A stretch of DNA of 64,000 bases from Geodermatophilaceae bacterium URHB0062. GTDB taxonomy: Bacteria > Actinomycetota > Actinomycetes > Mycobacteriales > Geodermatophilaceae. The notes under the pieces were generated by a model. The model was given only the letters and a program-made list of their open reading frames with translations, was not told the origin of the DNA and made no database searches. Numbering within the stretch: the stretch's first letter is position 1; each line of letters opens with the position of its first letter. The position numbers and the translations under genes were made by a program. Of the stretch, positions 17,681-27,581 are shown piece by piece. The stretch covers positions 1 to 64,000 of the forward strand of contig JHVO01000013.1 in NCBI GenBank assembly GCA_000620185.1. Direction: 5' to 3'.

Positions 17681-18597
17681 CGGGGGGCTCCCACGGGCGT
17701 GGCGGCGGAGTAGTCGACGCTGCCGGCGGTCAGCGTCATGAAGGCGTCCTCGAGCGAGGAGCGCACCAGCGTCAGCTCGTGCAGGTAGAGACCGCTCTTC
17801 CCGACCAGCTCACCGATGGCGGCCGGGTCCAGCCCCTGCACGCGCAACTCGTCGTCCTCGTCGACGACGTCGAGCCCCTGCCGGCGCAGCAGGTCGGCCA
17901 CGTCGGCCGGCTGCGGGCTGCGCACCCGCACGAAGGACGCGGCGTGGCGAGCGATGAAGTCCGACATCGAGCAGTCGGCGAGCACCCGGCCGCGGCCGAT
18001 CACCACCAGGTGATCGGCGGTCAGTGCCATCTCGGACATGAGGTGGCTGGAGATGAAGACGGTGCGCCCCTCGGCGGCCAGCTGCCGGGCGAGGGTGCGC
18101 ACCCAGCGGATGCCCTCGGGGTCCAGGCCGTTCACCGGCTCGTCGAGGACGACGACCGGCGGGTCGCCGAGCAGCGCGACGGCGATGCCCAGGCGCTGTC
18201 CCATGCCGAGGGAGAAGCGGCCGACGCGCTGGTGCGCCACCGACGTCAGGCCGACCAGCTCGAGCACCTCGTCGACACGGGGGACGGGGATGCGGTTGCT
18301 CACCGCGAGCCAGCGAAGGTGGTCGCGGGCGGAGCGGCCCGGATGCAGGGCCCGCGCCTCGAGCAGCGCCCCGACCTCGCGCAGCGGCGCGGGCGAGTCG
18401 GGGTAGCGGTGCCCGTTGACGGTCACCGTGCCGGCGGTGGGCCGGTCGAGGCCGAGGATCATCCGCATCGTCGTCGACTTGCCGGCGCCGTTCGGGCCGA
18501 GGAAGCCGGTCACCCGGCCGGGCTCGACGGTGACGTCGATGCCGTCCACGGCCTTCTTGTCGCCGTAGGTCTTGGTGAGCCCGCGCGCGACGATCAT
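17677..18597 (-). CDS. ABC transporter ATP-binding protein (exporter)
   Basis: A 306-residue ATPase that powers the adjacent permease. Motifs in order: Walker A GPNGAGKS (about 34-41), signature FSLGMGQR (LSGGQ variant), Walker B VVVLDEPVNGLDP, and switch SSHLMSEM. The C-terminal 80 residues (RVRSPQPADVADLLRR onward) are the extra domain typical of drug-exporter ATPases. The ATG at 18597 gives MIVARGLTKTYG; the longer frame upstream is Arg/Gly-rich and unlikely. It heads a two- or three-gene minus-strand operon. Confidence 0.92.
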   Translation of the reverse strand: MIVARGLTKTYGDKKAVDGIDVTVEPGRVTGFLGPNGAGKSTTMRMILGLDRPTAGTVTVNGHRYPDSPAPLREVGALLEARALHPGRSARDHLRWLAVSNRIPVPRVDEVLELVGLTSVAHQRVGRFSLGMGQRLGIAVALLGDPPVVVLDEPVNGLDPEGIRWVRTLARQLAAEGRTVFISSHLMSEMALTADHLVVIGRGRVLADCSMSDFIARHAASFVRVRSPQPADVADLLRRQGLDVVDEDDELRVQGLDPAAIGELVGKSGLYLHELTLVRSSLEDAFMTLTAGSVDYSAATPVGAPR

Positions 18598-18752
18598 GCG
18601 ATCACCCGGGGGCCGGAGTTCGGGGAGGAGGTCATGCCCACGACCCTGGCGGCCACGGGTGCCCCGGCACATCGGGGCAACCCCTGAACAGACCCTGAAC
18701 AGTCCCTGACGCCGGCCCTCAGGGGGTGCCGCCCGCTCCGCCCGGATGATGG

Positions 18753-18795
18753 GCGCGCACGCCCCTTTTCCGGCGCGGGAACGGGGCCTGCGCGC
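18753..18795 (-). terminator. long hairpin downstream of the flavin monooxygenase gene
   Basis: Twenty-nt arms at 18753-18772 (starting GCGCGCACGCCCC) and 18776-18795 pair with three mismatches around a 3-nt loop. It lies 43 nt past the monooxygenase stop on the minus strand and upstream of the ABC operon promoter, so it probably insulates the two units. The arms include a TTTT run. Confidence 0.6.
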
Positions 18796-18837
18796 ACTCC
18801 GTCCCGGCGCGCCGCGGAACGAGACCGGGGCGCCCGC

Positions 18838-19947
18838 TCAGGCCGAGCGGGGGAGCGCGTCGGCGGGATGCAGCAGCCGCCGCAGCTGCCGTGCGGCGCT
18901 CTGGCCTGCCCGGTTCGCGCCGATCGTGCTGGCCGACGGCCCGTAGCCGACCAGGTGCACCCGCGGCTCGCCGGCCACGTGGGTGCCGTCCATCCGGATG
19001 CCGCCGCCCGGCGCGCGCAGCCGCAGCGGCGCCAGGTGCGTCACCTCGGCGCGGAAGCCGGTCGCCCAGAGGATCACGTCCGCGCGGACGAACCGGGCGT
19101 CGTCCTGGTCGGTGGCATCCCACGCGACGCCGTCCGGGGTGATGCGGTCGAACATCGGCAGCCGCTCGAGGACGCCGCGGTCGAGCGCGTCCCGGATGTA
19201 GGGCGTCGACACGAGCAGACCGGTGACGCCGACGACGCTCCCGGGCCGGCGTCCCTCCCGCACGGCCTCCTCGACCATGGCCACGGCGCGACGTCCGGCG
19301 TCCTCGTCGAAGGGACCATCCCGCCAGACCGGCGGGCGGCGGGTGACCCACGTCGTGGACGTGACCGTCGCGATCTCGCCGAGCAGCTGGGTGGCCGAGG
19401 CGCCGCCGCCGACGACCACGACGTGCCGGCCGGCGAACTCGTCGGGGGAGCGGTAGTCGACGGTGTGCAGCTGCCGCCCGGCGAACGTCTCCTGGCCGGG
19501 GTAGCGCGGCACGAACGGGCGGGTCCACGTCCCGGTGGCGTTCACGATCGCCCGAGCCGTCCAGTCGCCGTCGGAGGTCTCGACGCGGAAGCGGTCGTCG
19601 TCGGTGCGGCGGACGGCGGTGACGCGCACGGGTCGGTGCACGGGGAGGTCGAAGCGGCGCTCGTACTCGGCGAAGTAGGCCGGTACGACGTCGACGGCGC
19701 GCCGGTTCTCCGCGCCGGGCTCGAAGCCCAGGCCGGGGAGGTCGTGCACGCGGTGCGTCGTCCCGATGGTCAGGGAGGGCCAGCGGTGCTGCCACGCCCC
19801 GCCGGGGGCGCCGTCGGCGTCGAGGACGACGAAGCCGGTCCCGGGCTTGAAGCCCTGTCGTGCGAGGGCCCAGGCGGTGGACAGCCCGGCCTGGCCGGCG
19901 CCGATCACCACCACCTCGACCTCGCGGGGATCCAGCGGAGTGGTCAC
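18838..19947 (-). CDS. flavin-containing monooxygenase/NAD(P)-binding oxidoreductase
   Basis: About 369 residues with two dinucleotide folds. The FAD site is VVVIGAGQAGLS near the N-terminus, the NADPH site VVVVGGGASATQ is at mid-protein, and ILWATGF lies before the end, as in class B flavin monooxygenases. The BVMO fingerprint is not clear, so N-hydroxylation, S-oxidation or thioredoxin-reductase-like activity are open. The GTG at 19947 is preferred; an in-frame TTG at 20016 adds 23 residues without similarity. It is divergent from the liv operon, sharing a 335-bp intergenic region. Confidence 0.82.
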   Translation of the reverse strand: MTTPLDPREVEVVVIGAGQAGLSTAWALARQGFKPGTGFVVLDADGAPGGAWQHRWPSLTIGTTHRVHDLPGLGFEPGAENRRAVDVVPAYFAEYERRFDLPVHRPVRVTAVRRTDDDRFRVETSDGDWTARAIVNATGTWTRPFVPRYPGQETFAGRQLHTVDYRSPDEFAGRHVVVVGGGASATQLLGEIATVTSTTWVTRRPPVWRDGPFDEDAGRRAVAMVEEAVREGRRPGSVVGVTGLLVSTPYIRDALDRGVLERLPMFDRITPDGVAWDATDQDDARFVRADVILWATGFRAEVTHLAPLRLRAPGGGIRMDGTHVAGEPRVHLVGYGPSASTIGANRAGQSAARQLRRLLHPADALPRSA

Positions 19948-20282
19948 GTCGGTGTGAACCCCCGGGCGGGATCGAGGCTTCCCGCCCGCCGCGCACAGCC
20001 ACCCGGAGCAGTGCAATGTGGTCAGCGCACGAGGCTGTGCGGTCGACCGCTGTGCGCGGAATCCACCCGCGGTTCCCCGACGACGGATGCCGAGGCAAGG
20101 TGATCAATCCGTGACCTTCCGGCGCACGTAACCGGACCGGGAGCCCTTACAGTGACGCAAATTGTGTGCCAGGTCACGACGCGCGGGTTGGCGACCCGGT
20201 ACCCGTCAGCTCGCCCGTACGGGGGCTTCGTCGACCCCGGCGCCGGCCCTGTGTCGGAGCCCGGAGGCAGGAGGTGCAGGTC
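19948..20282. promoter_or_regulatory. divergent intergenic region, flavin monooxygenase / liv operon
   Basis: This 335-bp stretch has no supported gene. The most AT-rich part (about 20095-20175) contains GTGAC (20152-20156) and GTCAC (20173-20177) as an inverted pair around CAAATTGTGTG, a possible operator for the amino-acid transport operon. GGAGG at 20270-20274 is the ribosome site for livF. Promoter elements could not be placed with confidence. Confidence 0.35.
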
Positions 20283-21064
<782 letters not shown>

Positions 21065-21068
<4 letters not shown>

Positions 21069-21952
21069 GCACGGCGACCGGGCCCGAGACGCCCGCGGCG
21101 GACGAGCGGGTCCGCTCCGACATCCCGGCCGTCGAGGTCGACGACGTGAGCGTCCGGTTCGGCGCGATCAAGGCGCTCTCCGGGGTGTCGTTCACGGTCG
21201 AGCCGGGGACCATCCACGCGATCATCGGCCCGAACGGGGCCGGCAAGTCGACGATGTTCAACGTCCTCTCGGGCGTCTACCGGGCCGCGGAGGGGCAGGT
21301 CCGGTTCGGCGAGCACCGCCTGGATCAGATGCGCCCCTTCCAGATCGCCGGCATCGGCGTGGCGCGGGCCTTCCAGAACATCGCCCTGTCGCCCACGCAG
21401 TCGGTCGCCGAGAACCTGATGCTCGGCCGCCACCACCTCACCAAGGCGGGCTTCATCGCCGCCGGCCTGCGGCTGCCGCGGGCGACCCGCGAGGGCAAGC
21501 GACACGGCGAGCGGGTGGCGGAGATCGCCGAGTTCCTCGAGCTCGGCGACAAGCTGCACACGCCGGTCGGCGTCCTCTCCTACGGTGACCAGAAGCGGGT
21601 CGAGGTGGCGCGAGCCCTCTGCACGGAGCCGCGGCTGCTGCTGCTCGACGAGCCGGTGGCCGGCATGAACGCCGAGGAGACCGCCCGCATGGCGGAGTCG
21701 ATCCGCGAGATTCGATCGGCGCTCGGCATCTCCGTCGTGCTCGTCGAGCACGACATGGGCATGGTCATGTCGCTCGCCGACCGGGTCACGGTGCTCGATT
21801 TCGGACGACGCATCGCCGACGGCACCCCCGCCGAGGTGCAGGCCGACCCCGAGGTGATCCGCGCCTACCTCGGGTCGGGCAACGACGTCGGCCCCGGCGA
21901 GGGCGCCCGGACCGGACAGCATCCCACCGAGACCCCGGGGGCGTCCTCGTGA
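21065..21952 (+). CDS. livG: branched-chain amino acid-type ABC transporter ATPase LivG
   Basis: A 295-residue ATPase with Walker A GPNGAGKS, the LivG signature region GVARAFQNIALSPTQSVAENL, LSYGDQKRVEVARAL (signature loop), Walker B LLLLDEPVAGMN and switch EHDMGMVMSLADRV. A Gly/Pro-rich 25-residue tail follows the fold. The GTG at 21065 overlaps the livF stop in GTGA; GTG 21056 is possible but less typical. The stop overlaps livH the same way. Confidence 0.93.
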
Positions 21953-22839
21953 CCCAGTTCCTCTCGCTGCTGCTCAACGGCGTCTCGCTGGGCGCGATCT
22001 ACGCGCTCATCGCGCTCGGCTTCGTGATCATCTTCAAGGCGAGCGAGGTCGTCAGCTTCACCCAGGGCTCGCTGCTGCTCCTGGGTGCCTACACCATCGC
22101 CCGCCTGTCGCACCCGCTCGGCTTCTGGCTGGCGGCGCTGGCCGGCATCGTGGTCACCGCACTCGCGGCGCTGCTCGTCGAGCGGCTGATCATCAACCGG
22201 CTGCGCGGCGCCCCGGTCATCAGCCTCGCGATCGTCACCATCGGCGTCGACATCATCCTGCTCACCGAGCTGATCCGGCGGATCGGCTCGGACATCCTGA
22301 ACGTGCCGCACCCGTGGGGCGGCAGGTCGTTCCGCATCGGTGACGTCGGGATCAGCCAGAACCGGTTGATCGCCATCCTCGTCGCCGGGGTCCTGATCGC
22401 CATCTTCTTCGCGGCGTTCAAGTACTCCAGCTGGGGCGTCGCCATGCGCGCCTCGGCGGAGGACGGCGAGACCGCGGCGCTGATGGGCATCCGGCTGGGC
22501 CGGGTCTCCGCCCTCGCCTGGGTGGTGGCCGGCGCACTCGCCGCCGTCGCGGCCCTGTTCCTGGTGGGGGCACCGACGCCCGGCGTGAGCCCGTCGGTGT
22601 ACAGCGTCTCGCTGCGCGCCTTCCCCGCGGCGATCCTCGGCGGTCTGGACTCGACCGGGGGCGCACTGGTGGGCGGCCTGCTCATCGGCATCACCGAGTC
22701 CCTGGCTGCCGGCTATCAGGACCAGTTGCTGTTCCTCGGCCGCGGGTTCGGCGACGTCGTCCCGTACGTCGTGATGATCATCGTGCTGCTGGTCCGTCCG
22801 TCCGGCCTCTTCGGGACGAAGGAGCTGACCCGTGTCTGA
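21949..22839 (+). CDS. livH: branched-chain amino acid-type ABC permease LivH
   Basis: A 296-residue inner-membrane permease with about eight helices. It starts MTQFLSLLLNGVSLGAIYALIALGF, the N-terminal pattern of LivH proteins, and has the conserved cytoplasmic loop GVAMRASAEDGETAALMGI that contacts the ATPases and a late AFPAAILGGLDSTGGALVGG. It pairs with LivM to form the channel. The start overlaps livG (GTGA), and the livM start lies 8 nt inside this gene. Confidence 0.94.
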   Translation: MTQFLSLLLNGVSLGAIYALIALGFVIIFKASEVVSFTQGSLLLLGAYTIARLSHPLGFWLAALAGIVVTALAALLVERLIINRLRGAPVISLAIVTIGVDIILLTELIRRIGSDILNVPHPWGGRSFRIGDVGISQNRLIAILVAGVLIAIFFAAFKYSSWGVAMRASAEDGETAALMGIRLGRVSALAWVVAGALAAVAALFLVGAPTPGVSPSVYSVSLRAFPAAILGGLDSTGGALVGGLLIGITESLAAGYQDQLLFLGRGFGDVVPYVVMIIVLLVRPSGLFGTKELTRV

Positions 22840-24067
22840 GTCGACCGCCACGCAGGTCCGCGGGGCGTCCCCGGCGCCCCGGTCCACGGTCGCCCCCCGC
22901 CGGTCCCGGACGCGGCTGATCGTGGTCGGCGTCCTGCTCCTGCTGCTCCTCGTCGCGCCGCTGTACGTGAACGAGTTCTGGCTGCGCACCGGGTTCGCGG
23001 TGTTCGGTGCGATCGTCGGCGCCATCGGGCTGAACCTGCTGGTCGGGACCACCGGGCAGCTGTCCCTCGCGCACGCGTTCTTCCTCGCCGTCGGCGCCAT
23101 CAGCTACGTCTACGTCTCCGGTGAGTCCGGCGGCATCGGCATCGTGAAGCTGGGCGGTCTGGGCCTGCCGCCCCTGATCGGGATGATCGTCGGGGTCCTG
23201 CTGGCCGGTCTGGCGGGTCTGCTGTTCAGCCCGATCGCGGCCCGGTTGCGTGGCATCTACCTCGGCGTCGCGTCGCTCGGCCTGGTCTTCATCGGCCAGC
23301 ACGTGCTCAACAGCTGGGACACGGTCACCGGCGGGTTCAACGGCCGCGCGGCGCCCGAGTTCTCCCTGTTCGGCTTCCACTTCGCCAACCAGGACCCGCT
23401 GCTGTTCATCGCCGGCGTTCCCTTCCGCGAGGCCGAGCGGCTCTGGTACCTGGGGCTCGTCATCGCCGGGGCCTCCTACTGGTTCGCGCGGAACCTGCTG
23501 CGCAGCCGGCCCGGCCGCGCGCTGCAGACCCTGCGCGACAGCGAGGTCGCGGCCTCGGTGATGGGCGTGAACGTCCAGCGCTACAAGGGCCGCGTCTTCC
23601 TGGTCAGCTCCATGTACGCCGGGCTGTCGGGTGTGCTCTACGCCCTGTCGATCGGCAGCATCGCGCCGGAGTCCTTCGGCCTCGAGGTCTCGATCCAGTA
23701 CCTCGCGATGATCGTCCTCGGCGGCCTCGGCTCGGTCGGGGGGGCGGCGCTGGGCGCCGTGTTCATCAGCGCGATGCCGCTGGTGTTCCAGAAGTACGCC
23801 GACGTGCTGCCGTTCGTCGGCACCGCCGGCGAGGGCGGGCTGGCGGCGGGGGAGGCGGCGCGCTTCCTCTACGGCCTGGCCATCGTCCTGGTGATCCTCT
23901 TCGAACCCGCCGGTCTCGCCGGTCTGGCCGGGCGGTTCCGACGCCGGGGCCGAGATGCGGGCCGGGATCCCGGAGGCGGACCGATCGCGGCTCCGGCAGC
24001 GGCAGCCACCGGCAGTTCGACCACCGATGTCCCATCAGACCGACCAGCACAAGGGAGCTCTACGTGA
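22832..24067 (+). CDS. livM: branched-chain amino acid-type ABC permease LivM
   Basis: A 411-residue permease. After a 27-residue basic, Pro-rich cytosolic leader, helices begin at LIVVGVLLLLLLVAPLYVNEF. NLLVGTTGQLSLAHAFFLAVGA is the LivM hallmark, and GRALQTLRDSEVAASVMGVNV is the ATPase-contact loop; VLGGLGSVGGAALGAVFI follows. The C-terminal 50 residues are a disordered Gly/Ala/Asp tail. Overlaps of 8 nt with livH and 4 nt with the binding protein gene show tight coupling. Confidence 0.93.
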   Translation: MSESTATQVRGASPAPRSTVAPRRSRTRLIVVGVLLLLLLVAPLYVNEFWLRTGFAVFGAIVGAIGLNLLVGTTGQLSLAHAFFLAVGAISYVYVSGESGGIGIVKLGGLGLPPLIGMIVGVLLAGLAGLLFSPIAARLRGIYLGVASLGLVFIGQHVLNSWDTVTGGFNGRAAPEFSLFGFHFANQDPLLFIAGVPFREAERLWYLGLVIAGASYWFARNLLRSRPGRALQTLRDSEVAASVMGVNVQRYKGRVFLVSSMYAGLSGVLYALSIGSIAPESFGLEVSIQYLAMIVLGGLGSVGGAALGAVFISAMPLVFQKYADVLPFVGTAGEGGLAAGEAARFLYGLAIVLVILFEPAGLAGLAGRFRRRGRDAGRDPGGGPIAAPAAAATGSSTTDVPSDRPAQGSST

Positions 24068-25302
24068 ACCTAGGCAAGCGTTCCGCCGGCGCTGCACTGC
24101 TCGCAGCAGTGCTGCTCACGGCGGCCACGGGGTGCAGCAACAAGGCGCAGGACAACTCGTCGTCCGGCAGCGGCGGCGGCGGTGACGTCCAGACCGACAT
24201 CGGCGTCGAGGGTAAGACCATCAAGCTCGGTGTGCTCACCGACCTGACGGCTGTCTTCGCCGCGCTGGGCAAGGACCTGACGAACGCCAACACGCTGTAC
24301 TGGAAGGACCACAAGGTCTGCGACACGTACACCGTCGACCTCGACGTCCAGGACACCGGCTACGTGCCGCAGACGGGCGTCCAGCTCTACAGCGGGATGA
24401 AGGACAGCATCCTCGCGATGCAGCAGACGATCGGCTCGCCCATCAACACCGCGCTCGCACCCGCGTACGAGGCGGACAAGGTCGTGAACTTCCCGTCGGC
24501 CTGGTCGAAGACGCTGACCGAGATCCCCGGCACCGGTGTCGTCGGCGCCACCTACGACGTCGAGATCTCCAACGGATACGACTACCTGTTCCAGCAGGGT
24601 CTCCTCAAGGAGGGCGACACCGTCGGGCACATCTACTTCGAGGGCGAGTACGGCGCAAACGGCCTGGCCGGCTCGAAGGCCGTGGCCGAGGAGAAGAACC
24701 TCAAGATCATCGAGGCGCAGATCAAGTCCACCGACCAGGACATGAGCGCCCAGGTCACCCAGTTCAAGGCCGCCGGCGTCAAGGCGATCGCACTGACCGT
24801 GGCGCCGGGCCAGCTGGCGTCGGTCGCCGCGGTGGCCCAGGCGCAGGGGCTCGATGTGCCGATCCTCGGCAACAACCCGGTGTTCGCGCCCGGTCTGCTG
24901 GCCGGCCCCACAGCGCAGTGGCTCAAGACCCACCTCTACGTCGCGTCGCCGGTCTCGTCGTTCGACGACCACGCCGACCTGTTGAAGTCGTACAAGGAGG
25001 CCTACCCCGACGTCACGCCGAGCCTCGGTGTCCTCGTGGGCTACGGCATGGCCACCATGATGAATCAGGTGCTCGACGCGGCCTGCGACAACGGTGACCT
25101 CACGCACGCGGGCGTGCTCGATGCCTTCAACAACCTGAAGGACGTCGACACCGGCGGCCTCGTCGTCCCGATCCGGGGCTTCGAGAAGGGGAAGTCGCCG
25201 AGCCTGGAGAGCTTCGTGCTCCAGCCGGCAGACGCGCCCGGTGGCGCCAAGGTCCTGGCCGACGCGTTCGAGGGTGAGTTCGCCGCCAAGATCGCCGGCT
25301 GA
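24064..25302 (+). CDS. livK: ABC transporter substrate-binding lipoprotein (LivK-like)
   Basis: A 412-residue exported lipoprotein of the periplasmic-binding-protein type I fold. The N-terminus MNLGKRSAGAALLAAVLLTAATGCS has a lipobox-like site with the acylated Cys about residue 25, then a Ser/Gly linker. IKLGVLTDLTAVFAALGKDL and GANGLAGSKAVAEEKNL match the Leu/Ile/Val/amide-binding family. The ligand could be an amino acid, amide or aromatic acid and is not fixed by the sequence. It is the last gene of the operon, and a strong hairpin follows 16 nt after the stop. Confidence 0.92.
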   Translation: MNLGKRSAGAALLAAVLLTAATGCSNKAQDNSSSGSGGGGDVQTDIGVEGKTIKLGVLTDLTAVFAALGKDLTNANTLYWKDHKVCDTYTVDLDVQDTGYVPQTGVQLYSGMKDSILAMQQTIGSPINTALAPAYEADKVVNFPSAWSKTLTEIPGTGVVGATYDVEISNGYDYLFQQGLLKEGDTVGHIYFEGEYGANGLAGSKAVAEEKNLKIIEAQIKSTDQDMSAQVTQFKAAGVKAIALTVAPGQLASVAAVAQAQGLDVPILGNNPVFAPGLLAGPTAQWLKTHLYVASPVSSFDDHADLLKSYKEAYPDVTPSLGVLVGYGMATMMNQVLDAACDNGDLTHAGVLDAFNNLKDVDTGGLVVPIRGFEKGKSPSLESFVLQPADAPGGAKVLADAFEGEFAAKIAG

Positions 25303-25318
25303 CGCCTGTCGCGCGGCC

Positions 25319-25350
25319 ACGGCGCCCCTCCCTGCCGGGAGGGGCGCCGT
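25319..25350. terminator. strong bidirectional hairpin between liv operon and MFS gene
   Basis: A perfect 14-bp stem (ACGGCGCCCCTCCC at 25319-25332 with its complement at 25337-25350) closes on a TGCC loop. It lies between convergent genes (livK stop 25302, MFS stop 25359) and can act for both strands. No long U-tract, as is common in high-GC actinobacteria. Confidence 0.8.
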
Positions 25351-25358
25351 TCGGCGTC

Positions 25359-26516
25359 CTAGAGCTGACGTCGCCGCGCGACCGGCAGCAGCCGTAGCGC
25401 GAGGACGGCGGTGACGACGGCGGCCCCGGCCAGGGGCGTCGTCGACGACGTCGCGCCCGCGATCACCGCCATCAGGAACGGGACGGCGAACCCGAGGTAG
25501 GCGATCGCGAGGAACAGTGCGGTCAGGGTGCCGCGCCGGGTGGGTGCGGCGAGTCGAGCGGTGAGTGTGAGCCCGGCAGCCAGGCAGAGGCCACCGCCGG
25601 ATCCGAGCAGGGGAGCGGTGGCGACCAGCCACGGCAGCCAGCCGGTCGTCGCGAAGGCCGCCGCCGTCGCGTAGCCGAGCGCGCCCGAGGCGGCGCCGAC
25701 CACGGCCGTCCACCGACCGAGGCGCTGCTGCAGTGGAGCGACCAGCGTGCCGGCGCCGAGGGTGACCCCCGCGAGCACTCCGGTGACGGCGACCCCGCCG
25801 TAGGGCAGGTCGACCAGCAGCGGCACCGCCGAGATGACCGACGAGGGGAAGGCATAGACGCAGACGGCGACCGGTGCGACCACGGTGGCGAACAGCAACC
25901 CGTCGCCGGCGCGGACCAGCGGGGCCGCATCCGCGTGGTCGCCGGTGCCGTCGCGGATCGCCTCCAGGTCCACCGTCTCCGGCACCCGCAGCGCCATCAG
26001 TAGACCGCCGACGACCAGGGCGGCGTGGAGGAGGTAGGGCAGCACGGTGGGGGCGGGGCCGAACTCGCCGAGCAGGCCGCTGGTCAGCGGCCCCAGCGCG
26101 AAGCCCGCCGTCATGGCGAAGGCTGCTCGACGTCCGCCCGCTCCCTCGCCGGAGGCCAGCGAGAGCTCGGCGACCCACGCGCTACCCACGCTGAAGACCG
26201 CGCCGCTCACGACGCCCTGCAGGAACCGCGCGGTGAACAGCAGCGCCAGGGTGTCACCGGCGCCGGCGAACGCCAGCGAGGCCAGCCCGGAGAGGGCGAT
26301 GCCGGGGATGGCCACGCGCCGGCGCCCGAGGCGGTCGGAGAGCTGACCGGCCAGTAGGAGCGCGGGCACCAGCCCGGCGGCGTAGCACCCGAACAGGGCG
26401 GTGAGCACCTCCGCCGAGAGGTCGAGCCGCTCCTGGTACACGAGCAGCAGCGGCGTCGGGACGTTGGTGCCGGCGGCCACGACGAACAGCGCGAACACCG
26501 CCCGCTTCCACGCCAC
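25359..26516 (-). CDS. MFS transporter
   Basis: A 385-residue, 12-helix major facilitator with motif A GQLSDRLGRRRVA after helix 2 and ARFLQGVVSGAVFSVGSAWVAEL in helices 4-5, as in drug/metabolite efflux proteins. The likely start is the GTG giving MAWKRAVFALFVVAAG; residues encoded further upstream are Arg/Pro-rich and not MFS-like, and the ribosome site is weak. The 290 bp upstream (26517-26806) hold no supported gene. The substrate is unknown. Confidence 0.83.
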   Translation of the reverse strand: MAWKRAVFALFVVAAGTNVPTPLLLVYQERLDLSAEVLTALFGCYAAGLVPALLLAGQLSDRLGRRRVAIPGIALSGLASLAFAGAGDTLALLFTARFLQGVVSGAVFSVGSAWVAELSLASGEGAGGRRAAFAMTAGFALGPLTSGLLGEFGPAPTVLPYLLHAALVVGGLLMALRVPETVDLEAIRDGTGDHADAAPLVRAGDGLLFATVVAPVAVCVYAFPSSVISAVPLLVDLPYGGVAVTGVLAGVTLGAGTLVAPLQQRLGRWTAVVGAASGALGYATAAAFATTGWLPWLVATAPLLGSGGGLCLAAGLTLTARLAAPTRRGTLTALFLAIAYLGFAVPFLMAVIAGATSSTTPLAGAAVVTAVLALRLLPVARRRQL

Positions 26517-26806
26517 CGCATGACCGTAGGGAGTCCACGGGTGTGGGCGCCTGTCAGGAGGCTCGCGGCTGCCATGCAGCGCGGCCCTCCGTCCCATCGG
26601 GCCGGCGTGCCGCCCGTGAGCCGGAACCTCCCTCAGCGAGGCACGGGACGGGCGAGGCCCGGACATCGGTGTGGGTGGACCACGTCCGGTCTCCGTCGAG
26701 GTCGACCACCGGTCCCGGGGGAGTGCTCACCGCCGGTGTACGCCGGCCCGCCCGTCCGCCGCTCGGGGCAGGCGCAGTGCCGTGAGGGAGGACGACGGCG
26801 GGTGCG

Positions 26807-27028
26807 TCAGACCGCCCGGGCCAGCGCGGAGTCGGCGGTGAGGGGTCCGTGGGCGTCGCCGTCGCTCGCGGAGGAGTGGTCCGTGGCCGTCGCCGCGGCG
26901 GCACCTCCTGCGGGGGCCTCGGCAGCGGGCCGGGCGATGCCTTCCACGGAGAGGCAGCGGCCGACCAACAGGCCGAGCGCGAGGGCAATGCCGAACCACG
27001 CCGCGGGTACGACCACGAACCAGTTCAT
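26807..27028 (-). CDS. small single-pass membrane protein
   Basis: A 73-residue protein: MNWFVVVPAAWFGIALALGLLVG forms one N-terminal membrane helix, followed by an Ala/Gly/Asp-rich, disordered tail with no Cys beyond one after the helix. It has a convincing ribosome site (AAGGTAGG, 7 nt before ATG) in an AT-rich leader, which is the main argument that it is real. It is divergent from the DUF6394/K+ channel pair and could be a modulator of it, but no homology supports that. Confidence 0.6.
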   Translation of the reverse strand: MNWFVVVPAAWFGIALALGLLVGRCLSVEGIARPAAEAPAGGAAAATATDHSSASDGDAHGPLTADSALARAV

Positions 27029-27182
27029 CGCTATACCTACCTTGTTGATCGAGATAGTGATGATAGTAGCGCAGGTGCGTCCGATACGCACCACCCGAGT
27101 GCGGCCAACGGGCGAACGCGGTGCGGGCGCGTTTCGCCAGCGCCCGGGACGGGCAGCCGGAGCCGCGACGTCAGGAGGCTGT
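27029..27182. promoter_or_regulatory. divergent promoter region with AT-rich block
   Basis: The block at about 27029-27070 is markedly AT-rich for this genome and contains the near-repeat ATAGTGATGATAGTAG (27054-27069). It sits just upstream of the small membrane protein start and is a candidate operator and promoter. The plus-strand side ends with AGGAGG (27174-27179), the ribosome site for the DUF6394 gene. Confidence 0.45.
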
Positions 27183-27569
27183 GTGAATCTGGAGAAAGTG
27201 GTCTTCGGATTCTTCGTCGTGCTCGCCGCGACGCTGAACTTCGGCTTCTTCATCGGCGATCTCCAGAACCCCGCGCTGCACAACAAGTACGAGCTGTTCG
27301 CGGCGGTGGTGGTCAACCTCATCGCGACCGTGCTCAAGTTCGGCGACCGCACCCAGATCGGCGCGGTCCACCTCGCGACCAGCCTGGTCGCCGACCTCCA
27401 GCTGATCGCGGCCACGCTGGCCCTGGGCTTCGCCGCCTACATCTCGACCGACGGGCTCACTCCGGCCGCGACGGCGAGCATCGTGTCGCTGTCGGGCGGT
27501 GCACTGCTGGCGAACGTCGTCTCGGTGGTGCTGCTCGTCGTCGAGACGGTGTCGTTCCACCGCGGCTGA
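27183..27569 (+). CDS. DUF6394-like small membrane protein
   Basis: A 128-residue protein with three or four membrane helices (FGFFVVLAATLNFGFFIG, YELFAAVVVNLIATVLKF, LATSLVADLQLIAATLALGFAA, and GALLANVVSVVLLVV). The pattern NKYELFAAVVVNLIATVLKFGDRTQIGA resembles DUF6394, which I recall as occurring next to TrkA-linked potassium channels; this fits the next gene, 12 nt away. The GTG start follows AGGAGG closely. Function unknown; an accessory role for the channel is inferred from position only. Confidence 0.72.
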   Translation: MNLEKVVFGFFVVLAATLNFGFFIGDLQNPALHNKYELFAAVVVNLIATVLKFGDRTQIGAVHLATSLVADLQLIAATLALGFAAYISTDGLTPAATASIVSLSGGALLANVVSVVLLVVETVSFHRG

Positions 27570-27581
27570 TCGGGGAGCGTC

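Noticed and set aside
19948-20016. TTG start giving a longer flavin monooxygenase
   Set aside because: The extra 23 residues have no similarity, contain two Cys, and lack a ribosome site; the GTG at 19947 gives a normal N-terminus before the FAD motif.
24070-26178. Long minus-strand open frame across the binding-protein gene and MFS region
   Set aside because: Antisense shadow of livK and out of frame with the MFS protein; no recognisable domain.
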